The translations under genes and the position numbers were made by a program. Below, in pieces: positions 3,893 through 6,087 of a DNA stretch of 6,087 nt; position 1 is the first letter of the stretch; each line of letters starts with the position of its first letter. This DNA comes from Deltaproteobacteria bacterium (lineage in GTDB: Bacteria > Myxococcota_A > UBA796 > UBA2385). The DNA is taken from positions 1 to 6,087 of the forward strand of contig CANHON010000293.1 of the NCBI GenBank assembly GCA_947462115.1, read 5' to 3'. The notes under the pieces were generated by a model. It made no database searches, was not told where the DNA came from, and worked only from the letters and a program-made list of their open reading frames with translations.

Positions 3893-6087
3893 ATGCGCCC
3901 GCAGCCCGCAGCCTCAGCCACATCCTCAGCCCTCGGCCTCGCCCACGCCCGCGCCCACGCCCGCAGCGTCGCCAGCGGCATCGCCCGCCGCCTCGTCGGC
4001 CCGCTGGCCCTGATGGTCGGCCTCGGCGCCTGTGCCGGCGACGCCGACCCCAAGGCGGGCGGCGCCCTCGACGCGCTCAACGGCGGTGCTCAAGACAACG
4101 ACGGCGACGGCTTTTTGGCCGACGAGGACTGCGACGACCAGAGCGCCGCCACCAACCCCGGCGCGGTCGAGCGCTGCGACGGCATCGACAACGACTGCGA
4201 CGGTGAGGTCGATGAGGACGTCACCGACGCCTTCTACGCCGACGCCGACGGGGACGGCTTCGGTGACCCGGAGGCCCCGCTGGCCGGCTGCACGCCCCCC
4301 GAGGGCGCGGTGCCCACCGGCAACGACTGCGACGACGCCGATCCCTCCGTCTACCCGAGCGCGCCCGAGGTCTGCGACGGCGCGGACAACGACTGCGACG
4401 GCGCGGTGGACGGCGGGCTGGCCCACCTCGCCTACCCCGACGCCGACGCCGACGGCTTTGGCGACAGCGCCCGCGCCGAGACGGTCTGCGACGACACGGC
4501 GGGCTGGGTGCGCGAGGGCGGCGACTGCGACGACGACGAGGCGGCCAGCTACCCGGGCGCGCTGGAGGTCTGTGACGAGCAAGACAACGACTGCGACGGC
4601 GACATCGACGAGGACATCACCCGCCTGTTCTACGCCGACACCGACGGCGACGGCTTTGGCCGCAGCGGGATCACCACGGCCGCCTGCAGCCGACCGGCCG
4701 GCTACAGCGACAACGCCGGCGACTGCGACGATGACGCGGCCGCGGTCTTCCCCGGCGCCGACGAGCGCTGCAACGGCACCGACGACGACTGCGACGGCGA
4801 GATTGACGAGCCAGACGCCATCGACGCCGCCACCTGGATCACCGACGCCGACGGGGACGGCTTCGGCGGGGCCGGGGCCAGCCAAGCCTGCAGCGCGCCG
4901 GTGGGCACGGTGGCGGCCGGCGGCCTCACCGACTGCGACGACGCCGTCGCCGCGGTCTTCCCCGGCGCCGACGAGCGCTGCAACGGCCGAGACGACGACT
5001 GCGACGCGGTGATCGACGAGCCCGACGCCGTAGACGCCCCCACCTTCTGGCTCGACGCCGACAACGACGGCTACGGCGGCAGCCGCCTGAGCGCCCGGGC
5101 CTGCGCGGCGCCCGCCGGCTACGCCGCCCGCGGCGACGACTGTGACGATCTGGTGGCCGCCGTTCACCCCGGCGCCACCGAGGTCTGCGGCGGCGCGGAC
5201 GACGACTGCGACGGCCTCATCGACGACGCCGACCCCAGCCGCAGCGGCGGCAGCGCCTGGTACACCGACGCCGACAACGACGGCTACGGCGGTCTCTCCG
5301 TCGCGGCCACCGCCTGCACCCGCCCCTCGGGCGCCGCCGCCGCGCCCGACGACTGCGACGACGCGCGGGCCGCCGCCTTCCCCGGGGCCTCGGAGCTGTG
5401 CAACGCCGCCGATGACGACTGCGACGCCCTTGTCGACGAGGGGGTCATCGGCACCGGCCTGGCCTGCGGGGCGCTCGACTGCGAGGACGTGCTGGATCTG
5501 GACCCCAGCGCCAGCTCGGGCGTGTATTGGATCGACCCCACCTTGTCGGGGACCGCCTACCAAGCCCACTGCGAGATGAGCACCGCCGGCGGCGGCTGGA
5601 CGCTCATCGCCACCCAAGACTGGAGCGGCGACGTCTGGACCTCGGCCAACGTCCGGGACAGCGCGCTGATCGGCACCCTCTCCACCACCTCGGACTTCAA
5701 GGGCCGCGCCTGGAGCGACCTGCCCTTCACCGATCTCCTGTTCGAGAACGGCCTCAAGTACGCTGAATACGCCGGGGTCAACGCCGCAGGCAGCACCTAC
5801 GCCGCCTGGCAGGCCGCCATCCCCCGCAACTGCGGCCACGGGACCGCCTACACCTGGGCGATGACCGCCGGCACCCTGAGCTGGACGAACCAATGTTCGA
5901 CCAACCTCTACATGCACGTCCGCGACTGGGACGGCACCATCGGCTGCCCCAGCACCAGCGCCGACGACGGCGACGGCCCGGCGTGGAGCAGCGGCTTCAA
6001 CAACGGGTGCCGCCTCGATGATCCGAGCCTGTCCGGCTTCTGGCGCCACGGAAACGTGACCGGCGGCGTGTGGACCACCAACGCCCC
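3893..6087 (+). CDS. Secreted lipoprotein with MopE-type repeats and a fibrinogen-like domain (3' end missing)
   Basis: This is a partial gene: 731 codons are seen without a stop and it runs off the right edge. The N-terminus has a basic region (HARAHAR, then ARR at 31-33), a hydrophobic core (LVGPLALMVGLGA) and a lipobox LGAC with the lipidated cysteine at 47. Residues 68-520 are seven Asp/Cys-rich repeats of the putative metal-binding MopE type. Each has a DxDxDGxG loop, a DCDD motif, a PGA-x-E-x-C step and a D(N/D)DCD(G/A) motif. Residues about 525-731 are a fibrinogen-like domain: SGVYWIDP (542-549), C560 in QAHCEMS, and GGGWTLI (566-572), with C530 and C560 as the likely first disulfide pair. 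Repeats of this kind are thought to bind calcium or other metals, and fibrinogen-like domains often bind sugars or proteins, so a surface adhesion or recognition role is inferred. Start chosen for GGAG plus signal peptide. Confidence 0.88.
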   Translation, partial: MRPQPAASATSSALGLAHARAHARSVASGIARRLVGPLALMVGLGACAGDADPKAGGALDALNGGAQDNDGDGFLADEDCDDQSAATNPGAVERCDGIDNDCDGEVDEDVTDAFYADADGDGFGDPEAPLAGCTPPEGAVPTGNDCDDADPSVYPSAPEVCDGADNDCDGAVDGGLAHLAYPDADADGFGDSARAETVCDDTAGWVREGGDCDDDEAASYPGALEVCDEQDNDCDGDIDEDITRLFYADTDGDGFGRSGITTAACSRPAGYSDNAGDCDDDAAAVFPGADERCNGTDDDCDGEIDEPDAIDAATWITDADGDGFGGAGASQACSAPVGTVAAGGLTDCDDAVAAVFPGADERCNGRDDDCDAVIDEPDAVDAPTFWLDADNDGYGGSRLSARACAAPAGYAARGDDCDDLVAAVHPGATEVCGGADDDCDGLIDDADPSRSGGSAWYTDADNDGYGGLSVAATACTRPSGAAAAPDDCDDARAAAFPGASELCNAADDDCDALVDEGVIGTGLACGALDCEDVLDLDPSASSGVYWIDPTLSGTAYQAHCEMSTAGGGWTLIATQDWSGDVWTSANVRDSALIGTLSTTSDFKGRAWSDLPFTDLLFENGLKYAEYAGVNAAGSTYAAWQAAIPRNCGHGTAYTWAMTAGTLSWTNQCSTNLYMHVRDWDGTIGCPSTSADDGDGPAWSSGFNNGCRLDDPSLSGFWRHGNVTGGVWTTNA
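3941..3964 (+). repeat. 12-base tandem duplication in the signal peptide
   Basis: The unit gcccacgcccgc occurs twice back to back (3941-3952 and 3953-3964), encoding AHAR twice (residues 17-24). It lengthens the basic N-region of the lipoprotein signal, which at 46 residues before the cysteine is long for the class. Confidence 0.8.
4094..5452 (+). repeat. Seven coding repeats of the MopE-type metal-binding motif
   Basis: The units cover about residues 68-112, 113-178, 179-243, 244-311, 312-381, 382-453 and 454-520. Unit 1 is short (about 45 residues, three cysteines) and lacks the linker cysteine; units 2-7 are 65-72 residues with four cysteines each. The loop is NDGDG, ADGDG, ADADG, TDGDG, ADGDG, ADNDG and ADNDG in turn. 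The second motif is DNDCDG in units 1-3 but DDDCDG or DDDCDA in units 4-7. The acidic side chains fit Ca-type loops and the regular cysteines suggest disulfides; metal identity is unknown. Confidence 0.85.
4739..4987 (+). repeat. 39-base exact repeat shared by units 4 and 5
   Basis: Bases 4739-4777 and 4949-4987 are identical and 210 bases (70 codons) apart. They encode AVFPGADERCNG in both units. The flanks also match well, including the gactgcgacga before and the gacgacgactgcgacg after. This points to a recent duplication of one repeat unit or gene conversion between two. Confidence 0.85.

Noticed and set aside
4032..5012. A 326-codon plus-strand frame rich in Thr/Pro/Ala
   Set aside because: It is the same DNA read out of frame with the lipoprotein gene. 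Its TTTATA-like product is the frame-shifted image of the Asp/Cys loops.
4094..5452. The regular DNA repeats as a CRISPR array or non-coding satellite
   Set aside because: Unit spacing varies between 45 and 72 codons, the frame is kept throughout, and the translated motifs are conserved at the protein rather than the DNA level.
3926..6049. A 707-codon open frame on the minus strand opposite the repeat lipoprotein
   Set aside because: Its Val/Gly/Ala repeats (VAVVVGVGV-like) are the mirror of the GAC/GGC/TGC codons of the real repeats. The plus frame has a signal peptide, lipobox, MopE motifs and a fibrinogen-like domain.

Overview
The window is very GC-rich with a strong G/C third-position bias in the real reading frames. 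A lipoprotein built of MopE-type DxDxDG/DCDD repeats followed by a fibrinogen-like domain suggests a myxobacterium-like organism (Myxococcota or a relative in the old deltaproteobacterial group). That placement is inferred from gene content and base composition only.

The left half (149-3426) is a minus-strand, operon-like row of three genes, read right to left. First is a Tat-signalled small protein of the gluconate 2-dehydrogenase subunit 3 type. Next is a GMC-family FAD oxidoreductase whose ATG overlaps the previous stop codon (ATGA). After a 90-base gap comes a membrane fatty acid desaturase with three histidine boxes. The first two genes look like a gamma/alpha dehydrogenase pair: the small subunit would carry the signal-less flavoprotein out through the Tat pathway. 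The flavoprotein also has a Cys-X5-Cys-X3-Cys cluster that could hold an iron-sulfur centre. No cytochrome c partner is present in the window. The desaturase suggests a lipid-related substrate, but the substrate cannot be read from the sequence.

A 125-base divergent intergenic region (3427-3551) separates this row from two plus-strand genes. The first is an unrecognised 86-residue protein that probably starts at TTG. After an 80-base gap with two inverted repeats comes a large secreted lipoprotein (3893 to beyond the right edge). Its order is lipobox, seven Asp/Cys-rich MopE-type repeats, then a fibrinogen-like C-terminal domain cut off by the window end. This gene has no stop codon in the window and is easily missed by an ORF list that demands one.

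The first 148 bases hold no convincing complete gene, only a weak hairpin and the possible start of a gene running off the left edge. Several very long open frames antisense to the real genes (817 and 707 codons) are by-products of GC-rich codon usage. I see no RNA genes, insertion sequences, CRISPR arrays or phage features. The possibly under-described elements are the redox pair with its iron-sulfur-like cysteine spacing next to a desaturase, and the repeat/fibrinogen-like lipoprotein.
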